Origin: Dasypus novemcinctus
Taxonomy: Eukaryota; Chordata; Mammalia; Cingulata; Dasypodidae
Assembly: GCF_030445035.2 (NCBI RefSeq)
Contig: NC_080694.1
Span: 72,865,147-72,929,146 of the forward strand
Length of the DNA: 64,000 nt
Direction: 5' to 3'
How positions within the stretch are numbered: position 1 is the first letter of the stretch; each line of letters opens with the position of its first letter. Made by a program: the position numbers and the translations under genes. Shown one piece after another: positions 44,190 through 55,956 of this stretch. The notes below the pieces were generated by a model that did not search any database, had not been told where the DNA came from, and saw only the letters and a program-made list of their open reading frames with translations.

Positions 44190-46250
44190 TAACTCAAACT
44201 TCCTAAATCTGATAAAGGGCCTAAGCAAAATGCATAATGAGCATCACACATAATCACAAAATGCTGAATGCTTTTTCAATAAGAGCAAAAACATAGCATT
44301 GTACCTACTTTCACCCCATCCATTTTACATTGGACAGGAGGGCTTGCCAACTTCAAAAAAAGAAGAAAACTAAATAAAAGACATTTAGAATGGAAAGGAA
44401 GAAACAAAATTGCCTTTATTCACAGAAAGCATGATCATATTTGTAAAAATTCTAAGAAATATTGCATTAGTTTGCCAAAGGCTGCTGATGCAAAAGTACC
44501 AGAAATACATTGGCTTTTATAATGACAATATTATTAGGAGACAATCTTACAGTTCCAAGGCCATGAAATGTCCAAATCAAGACACCTTGAGGGAAGCTTT
44601 CTCAGTAAAGTCAGCTGCTGGTGATCCTGGTGTCCCACCATGAGGCTGCTTTCCTGGAGCTCTGCTGTGGGTGACCGGGCATCTCTCTTGGGCCTTATCA
44701 ACCTGAGCCTCTTGGGCCTTCTCTCCCAGACCTCAGCTGTGGGCAAACCTGGGGTCCTTTCTCTCACATGGCAGGATCAAATGCAGTGGCTCCATTTTCC
44801 TGTGTCCCCATTTGTATCATACCAGCTCCAGTAAGAGGAGGGAGACTCAACCTGAGTATGCCTCACTGACATAGTCCAAGCAAAAGTGACCTAATCAAGT
44901 GATCTAATCAATATCCTTCACTGAATCAAACCAAGAGGCCATCTACTCAGCCTTTACAGGTACAGGAATGGGTTAGTCTAAGAACATAATTTTCTGGAAT
45001 CCGCAAAAGACAAACCAGGACAAATATATATAAAAAACTACTGGAACTAATAAATGTGTTTACCAAGTTCAAAGGACAAAAGATCAATATTCAAAAATAA
45101 GCTGTATTTCTATAATCTAGCAATCAATAATTAAAAACTGAAATGTAAAAATAACATTCACAATAGCTTCGAAATTCTTGAAATATATAGGAATATATTT
45201 AACAAAATATGTTCAAAATGTGTGCACCAAAATCTATAAAACATTTGTGAGAAATATAAAATAAGACCTGTGCAAATAGAGAGATAATCTCATTCAAAAA
45301 TTATGACTCAATATTGTTGTTATCAATTCTTCAAAAATTGAGATAGTCAATGCAATTGCAGTCAAAACTCCAAGCACCCTTTAGAATTTTTAATGCAAAG
45401 GACCTATAAGAGCCAAAATGATTTTGAAAGAGAAGAGCAGTTGGAAGATATATATTACCTGATTTCAATACTTAATATGTGAAAAGATGCCATAAATTGG
45501 ATGAAAATATTTAGAACATATAATTAAGGACTTATATGTAAAATAAAAATAACTTTTATAATTCAAATAACAAGAAGATCAATAATCTAATGAGAAATAA
45601 GCAAAATATCTGAACACAGCCTTCTCCAAAAAGATATATGAAAGATAATCATAAAAACACTTTGGAAAGCACTTGGATACTTTTTTGCAAAGTTAAAAAT
45701 ATGTTCTCCATACAATCCAGCTATCCCAGTCCTAGATATTTACCAAAGAGAAATTAAAAGAAATACGTTAAGGTGGACATATCTTCTTTATCCAGAAAAG
45801 CTGAAATCAAACCTCTCAAAGTATCCATAAACTGGTGAATGGATAAAGGAATGGTGATACATGCAAACAATTGAATACCACTCAGGGGTAAAAGGAATGA
45901 AACACACATGTGGCATCTCAGATGAATCTCAAAGGAGCTATGCTAACTGAAAGAATCCAGACACAAATAGTGCATCATGCATAGTCCCATTTCTGTGAAG
46001 TTGTAGAAAAAGAGTAAAACTGCATTGAGGAAAGATGGTCAGTGGTTGCCAGATCTGTGGATGAGGGAGGAGATGTGATGTCAAAGGGACTTGAGAGCAC
46101 TTTTTGGAGTGAGGGAAGTTCTCCAGATCCTGGTTATGGTTGTGTTCAGACAACGGTATATATTTGTCAAAACTTATTGAATCATATATTTTAAATTGGG
46201 GGATTTTATTGTATATAAATTACATTTCAATAAAGCTGATTTTTAAAAGA
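44190..46250 (+). mobile_element. Old L1: RT region to 3' end, split by a MaLR-like LTR
   Basis: 44190-44457 and 45023 onward match L1 reverse-transcriptase and C-terminal sequence, and the copy ends ttacatttcaataaagctgatttttaaaa at about 46250, a typical old L1 3' terminus. The LTR at 44463-45022 interrupts it. Confidence 0.78.
44458..45027 (-). repeat. MaLR-like LTR inserted in old L1
   Basis: The element 44463-45022 has TG...CA ends and a perfect 5-bp duplication aatat (44458-44462 and 45023-45027), the length typical of ERVL/MaLR. On the minus strand it ends ...ctaatgca, matching the ctaataca end of MaLR LTRs. Confidence 0.75.
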
Positions 46251-48004
46251 GAAGAAGTGAATTGTGTAGAAAACTGTGGTATAAAGCAAAGAAGGAAATT
46301 AATAAGTACCAGAATGAGGCAGAGAACCAGTTCCCTGGCCCAGGAGCTCTGATCAGCTGTGACTGGTTATCAGAGGAAATCTATCATTGGTCAGGTTATT
46401 GCTGCAAAAAAGCAGGAAGAATAGCAGCATTATTTGGTTTACCAAGCTGAAAAAACCAAAAGCCAGGGTGAAGCTTCCAGCTGTCTATATAGTGCCTAGC
46501 TCAGGAAAAAAGGGTAATTTAGGACTAAAAGATAAAAACACATTGATCAAATGGCACTGATGTAGTGGGAAAGAGATACTGACGCAAGTAAAAAGTATAG
46601 GCCACACAACTCCCAAAATCACTCTCTTCCTCTCTGATGTGACATACAGCATACCTGAGGTTATCAATACAATGATTGGACTCACAAATGTATGCCAACA
46701 TTAGTTACCAATAAAATGCCAAAGAGAGAAATCCGGATCTTTTAAGCTGGAGAAGCCCAATTTATCTGATTCCATCTTTTAATACTTATTTAATTTCTTT
46801 GTACATCGAGGGCTAACAGCTAGAGCATCAATATCATGCTGTCTTTGTCCAGAGCCCTGGAATCACTCAAAGAGCATCAGGAAGGGAAGAAAACTATATG
46901 ATATAAATATGATGTGAGAATTTCAGTGCAATCAAGGATGGAATCTGATTTTGACAAACTGAAGAGTTTAGATTAAAACATGTTGATTTATGAGACCTAT
47001 CTGTAAGTAGGCTAGAAGTAAAACTGTAGATTTGCAAAGTGAGAATAGAATCAGTAGCATAAGGTTAATATTTAAAGTATAAAAGGTAGAGAGGTAGAAC
47101 ACAATGAGATAGAAAAGCATATGGTCCCAGAATAAATCTTGGGTGTTTCTCACTTTGTGAATACTTTACTAAAAATATTGAAAAAAAAAAAGCCTAAAAC
47201 CATCTCATCAAGTAAAGAGCAAATGTGACTAGAGGAGTTTATTTCAACTTAAATGTCATCTTTACTTACATACAATCCACATCTCCCCCTCTCCACTTCA
47301 TCTATTCAACAAAGAAAATATCGTATAATACTTCCTTATAGTGAATAAAACATCAAATTTGGGGATATAGGGAACATAACAATGTATACTTCTTATGAGA
47401 TATGTGTTCACTAGAGTCATAAAAAGTAATAAGAGAGCAAAGACCTTCATGCAGATGCTAAATACCATTATAGTGTGGCATGTTCAGATATTTATCCAAC
47501 AGTATTTATTTACCACCTAGTATAAGCCAGATATTTTTCTAGACTCTAAAGATAAAGAGGTGAATAGGATACACAAATCAGAAAATAGAAACTTTTGTTG
47601 AGTGCTATGGAAGGAAAACCACAGAGTGCTGTCAAGAGCTGCGAAGGCTGGTAAGGAAACGTAAGGAGACATAGATGAGTTGACGAACTGCCTCACACCC
47701 ATCCCAGATAGTGCCGCCCGACTTAAGCAGGAAAAGGAAACACTTGCAGGCCTTATGAGTGGAAGCTGCATAGACAAAACAGATTCTAAGTTAGACTCTC
47801 ATGGCGACACAAATTCCAATTAAGGGAATGTCCATAGTGATGAGACGGAATCAGGGAAAACAAGCCGTGCATGGAAAGAACTATTTAAGGTTTCTAATGA
47901 GATGAGGTAGATAGGTAGTAATTAGAATATTGAACACATGATTACAAATAAAAAGAATTAGATGAACAGTGTGTTACCAGGGGAGGAGGTTAAACACAGC
48001 ACCA
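46251..48004. other. No gene seen; one possible MIR/L2-like scrap
   Basis: Largely unique-looking sequence. The block tatttatccaacagtatttat followed by ttaccacctagtataagcc at 47490-47530 resembles the accacctactatgtgcc tract of ancient MIR/L2 repeats. Open frames are short and have no recognisable domains. Confidence 0.4.
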
Positions 48005-48118
48005 TTTTTTTTTTGCTCTCTTTATTTTTTTAAATGTTACATTCAAAAAATATAAGGGGTCCCTATATACCCCCTACCCCCTCACTCCACTCCGATTGAC
48101 AGGGTACATTAGAGCAGG
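48005..48118 (-). mobile_element. Very short L1 3' end
   Basis: Reads ttttttttttgctctctttat...aaatgttacattcaaaaaat then ataaggggtccctatatacc, the inverse of the last roughly 90 bp of the L1 family here. The 5' truncation leaves almost only the 3' terminus. Confidence 0.75.
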
Positions 48119-49361
48119 GCTGGAATGGAGACAAGAAGATCCACTAGGAGACAATGGAAACAGCACAAATGTGGGAAAAATCAGGACTTAAGCCAGGGAT
48201 ACATTAGTAGGATGGGAAGGAAAAGAAGATGGTCCTGGGGAAACGGGAAGGAAGACGCTAGATGGCTTGTTTCCTCCCATCTACGAACCTCTTTCCTTCT
48301 CTTTCTACCTCTTACATTCTTATATTCGTCTTATATCCTGACTTTGTGGGTTGTGTATTTACTTTTCTGTATATATCTAGGTCTCTTTCCTTATCTTTTA
48401 ATTTTTCTCTTTTCTTTCCTGTCTATATTTCTTTCTCTCTTCTACTCCTTTGTCTTCTTACTCATCATGACTTTCCCTTAAAAGGCTATAACATATTTAA
48501 AGCAGAAATTTAGTATTTTTCTTTTTAATATACATAATTTCTACTCCTTTTTCTAAATTTACTAAATTTTCTAAATTTTCTAAATTTACTCTGAGAATCT
48601 TTTTAAAAACATAACTTTTCTTATTTTTTTTCTCTATTTCTGTTGTCTAAATTTTTATTAAAATTTTCCAAAATTTAAGAACTCTATAAAATAGTAACAT
48701 ATCATGTGGACTTATTCCTAGAAAAATTTTTTAAGTTAGTTCACCTTTTGGATAAAGAAGGAATATAAGCTGGAATCGATAGCTATCACTATATTCTTTT
48801 CAATATGGAATTCACATTGGTCATGCAACAAGTGATAAAACTAAAATTAATTGCCAACAGATTTGGAGATGAAACATCATTTTATCATTATCCATATAAT
48901 TCAGTAAAAATCATACACTTAACCTATTGACGATGGTGCTTTGTTAAGAAGAACCTAACAAGGGTCAAAAGCATTACTTAGGTAGAGAGAATAAAGAAGA
49001 ATGGTGAATATATATGAGAAGCATGAAGAGAAAGACTTTCAGTTGTCCTCAACAAACAAAGAGAAATATGAAGGAAGGAAAGTACCAAGATTTGAAGTCC
49101 ATCAAACACATATAGTGTGAAACAGGTGCAGCATATTTTGGATGGAAGATACAGGAGCAGAAAGGATAAATCTCACAAATTACATCTGTGTCTCTCACCA
49201 CAGCTCTTGAGTATGTACACTGAGGATTGGATATAAGAACTGTTCAATATCTGTCACAACTGTGCAATCAACTTCTAAACTGAGCGTCACTAGACAGAGC
49301 CGGCTGGTTAAAAAGTTAATTTTCCAATATTAGATTATTGACCACTGAAAAATGAAAGTTA
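48119..49361. other. No gene seen downstream of the olfactory receptor
   Basis: A pyrimidine-rich stretch (48250-48480) and a short imperfect tract of taaattttc units (48550-48595) are visible. Candidate 3' UTR of the olfactory receptor would lie in this interval, reading leftward. I could not define its end. Confidence 0.4.
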
Positions 49362-50309
49362 TCAAAAGAGGGAAGCTGATGGCTGCCACTTTCTCCCCAC
49401 AGCTTTCACAGCCTCTTTGATATCCTTATTCCTCAATGTGTAAATTAAAGGGTTGAGCATAGGAGTAACAACACTGTACAACACTGAGATCAACCTGTCC
49501 TTCTCCAATGAATAAGATGAGATGGGCCGTACATATGTGAAAATAGCGCTGCCGTAGTAGAGAAGGACAATGACCAGGTGGGACGCACAGGTGGAAAAGG
49601 CTTTGCGTCTCCCCTCTGAGGAGCGGATCCTCAAGATGGTGGAGATAATATAGAGGTAGGAAAGGATGATGCATAGGAAAGGGGACCAGCCGATGAAGAA
49701 CCCAATGCAGAGCAATGCCAGCTCATTGGCAGAAGTGTCCCCACAGGACAAAACCAGCAGAGGGGGGATGTCACAGAAGAAGTAATTAATCTTGTTGTTG
49801 CCACAGAAGGGCAGGTGGAATGTCAGCACCGTGTGCACCACCGAGTTGAGGAAACCACCCGTCCAGCAGGAGGCTGCTAACTGGCTACAGAGCACTTTGT
49901 TCATCATAACCGAGTATCTTAAGGGTTTGCAGATGGCAATGTAGCGATCATAAGCCATCGCTGCCAAGAGAAGACACTCTGATCCTACAAAGAAAATGAA
50001 TGCAAAGAGTTGAGCCACACATCCCCCAAAAGAAATGCTTTTCTTCTCCGACAGGAGATGCACCATCATCTGAGGGACGTTGGTGGTGGTGTAGCAGATG
50101 TCCAGGAAAGCCAAGTTCCCTAGAAAATAATACATGGGTGTGTGCAGGCGTGGCTCAGCCACACTCACCAAAATGATGAAGACATTTCCTCCTAGAGTAC
50201 AGACATATGTCACAAAGAAGATGGTGAACAATAAGAACTGTAGTTCATTTAGGTTGGAGAATCCCAAGATGATGAATTCAGACAGAGATGTTTGGTTCTT
50301 TCCTTCCAT
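49362..50309 (-). CDS. OR5V1: Olfactory receptor, OR5V1-like, intact
   Basis: A seven-transmembrane, G-protein-coupled odorant receptor expected in the membrane of olfactory neurons. The single-exon frame encodes 315 residues from the ATG at 50307-50309. An in-frame ATG 45 codons upstream (50444) is unlikely because family members begin with a short extracellular tail and an N-glycosylation site, here N-Q-T at residues 5-7. Visible hallmarks are L-H-T-P-M-Y-Y in TM2, [10 protein letters not shown] after TM3, K-A-F-S-T-C-A-S-H in TM6 and P-M-L-N-P-L-I-Y in TM7. I see no stop or frameshift. Residue-level resemblance is to human OR5V1, which I recall as 321 residues, so this C-terminus is slightly shorter. 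The exact ortholog is not proven without a phylogeny. An L1 3' end begins about 190 bp upstream. Confidence 0.9.
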   Translation of the reverse strand: MEGKNQTSLSEFIILGFSNLNELQFLLFTIFFVTYVCTLGGNVFIILVSVAEPRLHTPMYYFLGNLAFLDICYTTTNVPQMMVHLLSEKKSISFGGCVAQLFAFIFFVGSECLLLAAMAYDRYIAICKPLRYSVMMNKVLCSQLAASCWTGGFLNSVVHTVLTFHLPFCGNNKINYFFCDIPPLLVLSCGDTSANELALLCIGFFIGWSPFLCIILSYLYIISTILRIRSSEGRRKAFSTCASHLVIVLLYYGSAIFTYVRPISSYSLEKDRLISVLYSVVTPMLNPLIYTLRNKDIKEAVKAVGRKWQPSASLF

Positions 50310-50496
50310 GAGGTTGTTCAATTTCCTATTGGGAACCAGGCAAAGGGAAGCACAGATTATAATGATCATGTGCTGTGATGGGCTGCAAAACAAAAAGACA
50401 AAAATGCCACCAATAAAAGCATTGCCACCTACATCAAATTCCAACTCAAAACTCAGTTGTGGTTTCTTTACACATGGCTCTTCTGCTCCTTCTATT

Positions 50497-51215
50497 TGAA
50501 CCTATAGTTAGTACTAGACTTGACAGGTGTATGACCAAGAGACTTAAGTCTTTGTGCTTTCCATGTGCTAGTTGGGCCCTGCATCTCAACAGTGACAACA
50601 CATGCACTCCAGTTCCCTGGTCTCACCTGGGACAACTAACAAGGAGATGATGATGGACAACATCCATCCCAAGGAACAGAGAGTCTGCAACTGCAAGCAG
50701 GGTAGTCCCATCCAACCACCCCATGGGCTCTAAGCCACCTCTCAGTTAGAGGTGGAATGGACATCACCATCCCAGGATCCTCAGAACTGGGGAATGAAGG
50801 ATGCACTAGAGTGGACTTACTGGTATTCTATCATAGACTTATTGTGATTTTAGCAATGGAAGAACTGTTATCATCAATGTGGAGGAAGTGGTCACTGAAG
50901 GTTCTGAGGGGAGACAGAGGGAAAAATAAGTATAATATGGAAGCATATTCAGGACTCGAAATTGTCCTGAATTACATTGCAATGACAGACACAGGCCATT
51001 ATGTATCTTGTCATAACTGACAAAATTGTGCAGAAGAGAGTATAAAGTACAATGTAAACTATAATCTATGCTTAGTGGCAATGCTCCAAATGTGTTCATC
51101 AATTGTAACAAATGTAACACACTAATGAAGGATGTTGTTAATATGGGAAAATGCAAGAGGTGTTTATGTAATCAAATGTTCAAATAAATAAATGAATAAA
51201 TAAATATACTTTAAA
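50497..51215 (+). mobile_element. L1 3' UTR fragment upstream of the olfactory receptor
   Basis: Shares with 42900-43500 the series ttgaacctatagttagtacta, gagacttaagtctttgtgc, gatgatgatggacaacatcc, gtgtaaag-like blocks and an (aaat)n tail ending near 51205. It lies head-to-head with the receptor gene and could have displaced or supplied upstream sequence. Confidence 0.78.
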
Positions 51216-51849
51216 AAGTTCCAACCCAGAGGTGCAGCACCTTCTTGCAAATCATGTAACTATCAGCCAATACACATGGAAATCCATCCAGTGCTTCACC
51301 TATAGATCAAATGTTGGTAAAATATGCAGCTCAGGTAATTCTAAATTTGATAAAACCACCAAATTGCACCAAAATCCTGAGAATTTTCTGTTGATAAAGA
51401 CTGGTTGGGTCTACCCATGTTTTCTTGATGTGTGATGGTTGTTGATGAATAGTTTTTAGTAGAGGCTTAGGGCTTCATTAGCTTCTTTAGGGCCACCCTT
51501 GCTTCCACTTTCCATTCTTTAAAGCTGATAAACCAGTTAATATCTTACATTTTATAGGCTATGGAGTTGTAGAGGGCATATGGAAAAGAAGGGGCACCAG
51601 GCAATGATTCCACTGCTTTATATTGGGTCGATAAAATGAGGAGGTAACTGGTTAGGGTGTCCTGAGTCAAACACCCTTATGTCATATGTCAGACAAGGAG
51701 AGAATGTGATAGGCAAGGCTCCTGGACATTGTGACCGCTTCTAAGTCCAGAGAAACTGTAGACTGATGGGGACTGATTAGTTTTCCAGATTTGGTGTTAT
51801 GGAGTAAGACACAGCATGTACTTTTTGACCTTCCATACTCTCAGCTCTT
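51216..51849. other. No gene seen
   Basis: Unique-looking sequence. Noncoding first exons of the receptor would be expected somewhere to the right of 50309 but cannot be placed by eye. Confidence 0.4.
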
Positions 51850-51980
51850 CAGAAAGGATGGTATTGTCCTCATTTTGCAGATAATGCTCTTAAAGCTCAG
51901 AAAGGTTATGTAACATGCCAAACATCACACAACTAGTAACCACTGGAGAGGGGGACAGACCCAGTTAGTCTAACCGTATC
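51850..51980 (+). mobile_element. MIR SINE fragment
   Basis: The run cctcattttgcagataatgc then tcttaaagctcagaaaggtta and acatcacacaactagtaacc matches the MIR core. Confidence 0.7.
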
Positions 51981-53389
51981 TGAGCTATATTTCTGACCTA
52001 GAATGTCGAGCAGGTCACGTCTTGTATGTCAATTCTTCTCTATTATTGAAGGCTGCTTTGCAGGATAAATCTCTTGCAGAGACAGCATGACCTGCTCTCT
52101 ATCTATTTCAATGTTTAATTAAGGAGCAATAGTGACAGTATGTGCTCCTACTATTTGTCAGCCTTGTTTAAAACGTGTCCTTTAATTTTGTCTTCAGATA
52201 TTTATACTGGAGCATTTGTTTTGAGAACATTAGCCTTCTCTGTGCCTTTCTCATTTCCTTCTTCTTTCATTTCATCTCCCTTTCTCTCTATCTTTCTTAT
52301 TCTACCCCTCTCCCTGCATATCCTTTCTGCTCTTATGTGGATTTATGTGAAAGGGCTATGGGCAATATTGGACTTTGTAAATGGGGTTCTCTCCATTTAC
52401 CCTTCCAGGGTTCTCCCCTTGCTCGTATTAATAACTCTGAGAGTTCCAAGTTTTCTTAAACACCTCTCTGCCCGGTGAGGACTGTGGGAACAGCCTGTCT
52501 CTGCATCCAGTCCAGCCACTCCTAGACACTTTACTTCAGTAACAACTCGTCAGCATTATCATCAAACTACTTACTAAACTTCTAAGTCATCAACATGAAA
52601 GAAAATTGGGCCAAAAAGAGAATTATGAACTCACCATCTCACTGCCTTGATAATTAAGGATAGTTTTGAGTTTGTACATAAATCCTCAGTTCATTTTTAG
52701 AGGTGATTTCTCCAATTCCTAAATTGCTTGAAAAATCAAATTTCCAAGAGAGTTGTCTTTTTCAGATTGTAGAGTGCTTTAGAGTGGAGTTGTTTTAAAA
52801 GACATGGTGAGTTCACGTTTAGATGACATTTCCGAACAGGAGTATATCTACTGGGGGCTACAACTTTATAAAGCTATAATAATTACTTTAAAGGAGAACA
52901 ACAATGGGGCCAGCATGGTTTGGAGAAGTCATCAAAACTTCGCTGAGAAAGTGTGGGTTGAAATCTCAGAGTTAACTAGGCAAAACTAAATTGGGGTGCA
53001 AAACTTTCCAGACAAGCAGAAGAGCCTGAAGACGGATGTGGCATGAGACCTAAAATGAAGGCCAGGAGGCTGGCCTACAGAAAGCATGGATAAGGGGCTG
53101 CTTTGGTAGAATTGGAATTATTTGGGGTCTGTCTGCAATAGGCAGATATTGCAAAGATATCCACATTTGAATTCTACAAAAAAAGATCCTTCTGTCCTAT
53201 GTATGGACAATGAAATGGAAGGAAGCAGAAATACATAAAATAAGCCCACTACTTCAGTTGTTCAGAAAAAAAGTGATGGCAGTTTAGACTAGAATGTTGA
53301 GAATTGGTGTGGAAAGAAATGGAGGCATTTGAGAGATTTTAGGAGATTTTGGTATGAAGTAAGGGAAAGTAGCATATTGAGGATAATAA
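51981..53389. other. No gene seen
   Basis: Unique-looking sequence with a pyrimidine-rich patch at 52240-52330. Frames at 52140-52478 are short and low-complexity. Confidence 0.4.
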
Positions 53390-53635
53390 TCAGGTGACAT
53401 ATATTGAATCCTTATTATGAAGTAGGCTTACATGCCTTATGCAATTTAATTCTCACAAAAATACCCTATGAGTTCAATACAACCTCAAAAAAATTACTTT
53501 GTCATCTTTAATTAAAAACTACCTTATGAAATAAGCATATCATGCCCATATTACAAATAAAAATTTAGAAACCTAGCATTTGCAAAGGTTAGATAATTTG
53601 CTTAATACTTCTCGGATTGGAAATGGGGATATTTT
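53390..53635 (+). mobile_element. MIR SINE
   Basis: Has the MIR order: tgaatccttattatgaagtag, aatttaattctcacaaaaata, ccctatgag, then a diverged middle, cccatattacaaataaaaat, and ttagataatttgctta. Confidence 0.72.
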
Positions 53636-55334
53636 TATCCCCCTTAAAGAGCACGCTGTACTGACCAACGTTCCTGGTCTGAACACCCGCCCTGATGGAT
53701 GATGGAGTCATTCATTGAAAGAGGAGATCCTGGAAGAGGTCCAGCCCTGGGGAGCATCATGGGTTCAGTTTTACTCATGTTGCATTTGAAGCATATTTCA
53801 AATAAACAGAAGAATATCTCACATAGCCATGTGATACTTGGACCTCAGAAAAGAGGCATGCACTAGAGATAGCTTTCTAATGCATCCCCATATAAAGGGA
53901 ATTGAAACTATTCATATGGACGGCAGATCCCAGAGGAGTACTGGGCCAAACTACCTAGGGTTCTCAGACTAATTTCTTGGGTAAAAAAGATGGAAAAGGA
54001 GACTGAGAAGAAATAAAATAGACACAGGAAATTGAAAAACAGGGAAGCATTGAATCACAGTCAGTCTATGGAAGATAGCTCCATCACACAAAGCTACTTT
54101 GGGAATAGAGGAGCCTCAATTTTCATGCCATACTATTTCTCTTAAGAAAAGTTATCCCACTGAGAACTACCCTCCACAAAAATTCAGGTCATTATTAGGT
54201 CATAAAAGCAGGCCAGTTTTCAGAACAGAATGAAAGTGAAGACACAGTTCAGCCTCTCATACATTCACAGAGGGAAATACTTTCTCAGGGACCTCCTGTT
54301 GTTTTTGTTTGGTCATGTAGATTCCCCCAAGTCTATTCTGCCAACACAATCATTTCTTCTTTCCTCAAAATGTGTTTTTCCTGTTTCAATCCCTCAGATT
54401 GTGGTCATGTGGTAAAGTGACCAGAGGAAATAAACAATTAACGTGTTACCCCTCCAAGAATGTCTTCCTTGAAACAAGCATACTTTTTGAATATTTCAGA
54501 ATATATCCCATCATTTTAATCATTTGTGTCCACTCAACGTGACTACTGGTCTTGCTACTACTTCTGTCTGCCAATCTTCATCTTCACAGCTCAGCTCAAA
54601 TGTCGCCTCTGCCTTCACTTGAAAATGATCTCTAGACTTTGTTTAGATCTCAGTCATGACACCCAACACCCAACATGTTTATTGGTATGATTTATTTTGT
54701 CTATTTGGTCATGAATCTTTGACCCGTGTCGTACTCATCTAATTCTTAATTGATTGATCAATATTTGGAGACACATAGTTTTAGCATTCAGTAATGGATT
54801 ACTACTGTTAGAATATCAAGCACTACAGCAGAATTTTCCAAGAAAAAGATGGGATTTCTCCCCTTCCTTACATATTCACAATGCGGTAGAACGTTAAAAA
54901 ACATTCACACCTTGCATATTGTTTTTATTCTCATAGCAATCATATGAGTTAGAGTTGTAGAAAGTAAGTTACAGCAAATAACTGATTCTAATAAGGGCAC
55001 GGTGAACAAGTACCAAAACTAAGAGTAAAAACATTCTGTCTCCAAATCTGGAACTATACACACCAGGTAGTACTTACATATTCTGTGTAGGTAATGGGTG
55101 CCTCTTGTAGACAAAGCATTTTCCCCGGCACAGAGTGGTCTATGGGTCAGAATTCCTCATGTGCAGTACAGATAATTTCACACAAGTACAGGGAAACTGT
55201 CCCTTCTTCCCCTACCCAAGACCAGGAAAACAGACATAGTACAAGAAAAAAGATGTTTTCAGGGACGCATCATGTAAACTGTCAAGAATGGCCAGGAAGA
55301 ACCCTTAAGAAAGGCCTCCAGAAAATTCATTTTT
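53636..55334. other. No gene seen
   Basis: Unique-looking sequence without a supported frame, RNA gene or recognised repeat. Confidence 0.4.
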
Positions 55335-55613
55335 TTCTCTCTCTCTTTTTATTTTTTTTTAAATGTTACATTCAAAAAATATAAGAGGTCCCCATATACC
55401 CCCCACCCCCCTCACCCCACTCCTCCCACATCAACAACCTCTTTCATCATCATGGGACATTCATTGCATTTGGTGAACACATTCTGGAGCACTGCTGCAC
55501 CACATGGATAATGGTTTACATTGTAGTTTACACTCTCCCCCAAACCACCCAGTGGGCTATGGCAGGACATACATTGTCCAGCATCTGTCCCTGCAGTACC
55601 ACCCAGGACAACT
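55335..55613 (-). mobile_element. 5'-truncated L1 3' end
   Basis: T-rich start, then aaatgttacattcaaaaaat and the C-rich ccccccacccccctcacccc block, ending at ccacccaggacaactc. It abuts the large inverted repeat at 55615 with no gap. Confidence 0.8.
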
Positions 55614-55614
55614 C

Positions 55615-55956
55615 CATTAAGTCAGAAATGCACTTTGTGTGACTTTCTAACAAGAAGGTCTTCTTGTGGTCTAGTATCCTTGATGCCAACAATTATTTAG
55701 AGTCCCTGTTTGTTCATTCTACATGTTTGGGAGAAAATCTTTCTTAAGAATTTTCTGGAGCACTGGAAATACAGATTCTCCAAAATGCAAGTGTTTCAAA
55801 AGTATATCATGCAATCCCTTCCTTGTAACTGAAATCACACAGCAAACATATACAATGAACAAGCAGGGGTGATAAAAATTGCTGGCATCAAGGATACTAG
55901 ACCACATGAAGACCTTCCTGTTAGAAAGGCATACAAACTGTGTTTCTGACACAATG
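55615..55956. repeat. Large imperfect inverted repeat
   Basis: The left arm 55615-55729 and the inverse of the right arm 55842-55956 align for about 115 bp with one gap and roughly 85% identity. The identical core is gtggtctagtatccttgatg (55667-55686 and, inverted, 55885-55904). The spacer is about 112 bp. It could be a foldback DNA transposon with long terminal inverted repeats or an inverted duplication; I do not recognise the family. Confidence 0.85.

Noticed and set aside
50310..50444. N-terminal extension of the olfactory receptor
   Set aside because: The 45 extra codons have no counterpart in the family. The ATG at 50309 gives the expected short N-terminus with an early glycosylation site.
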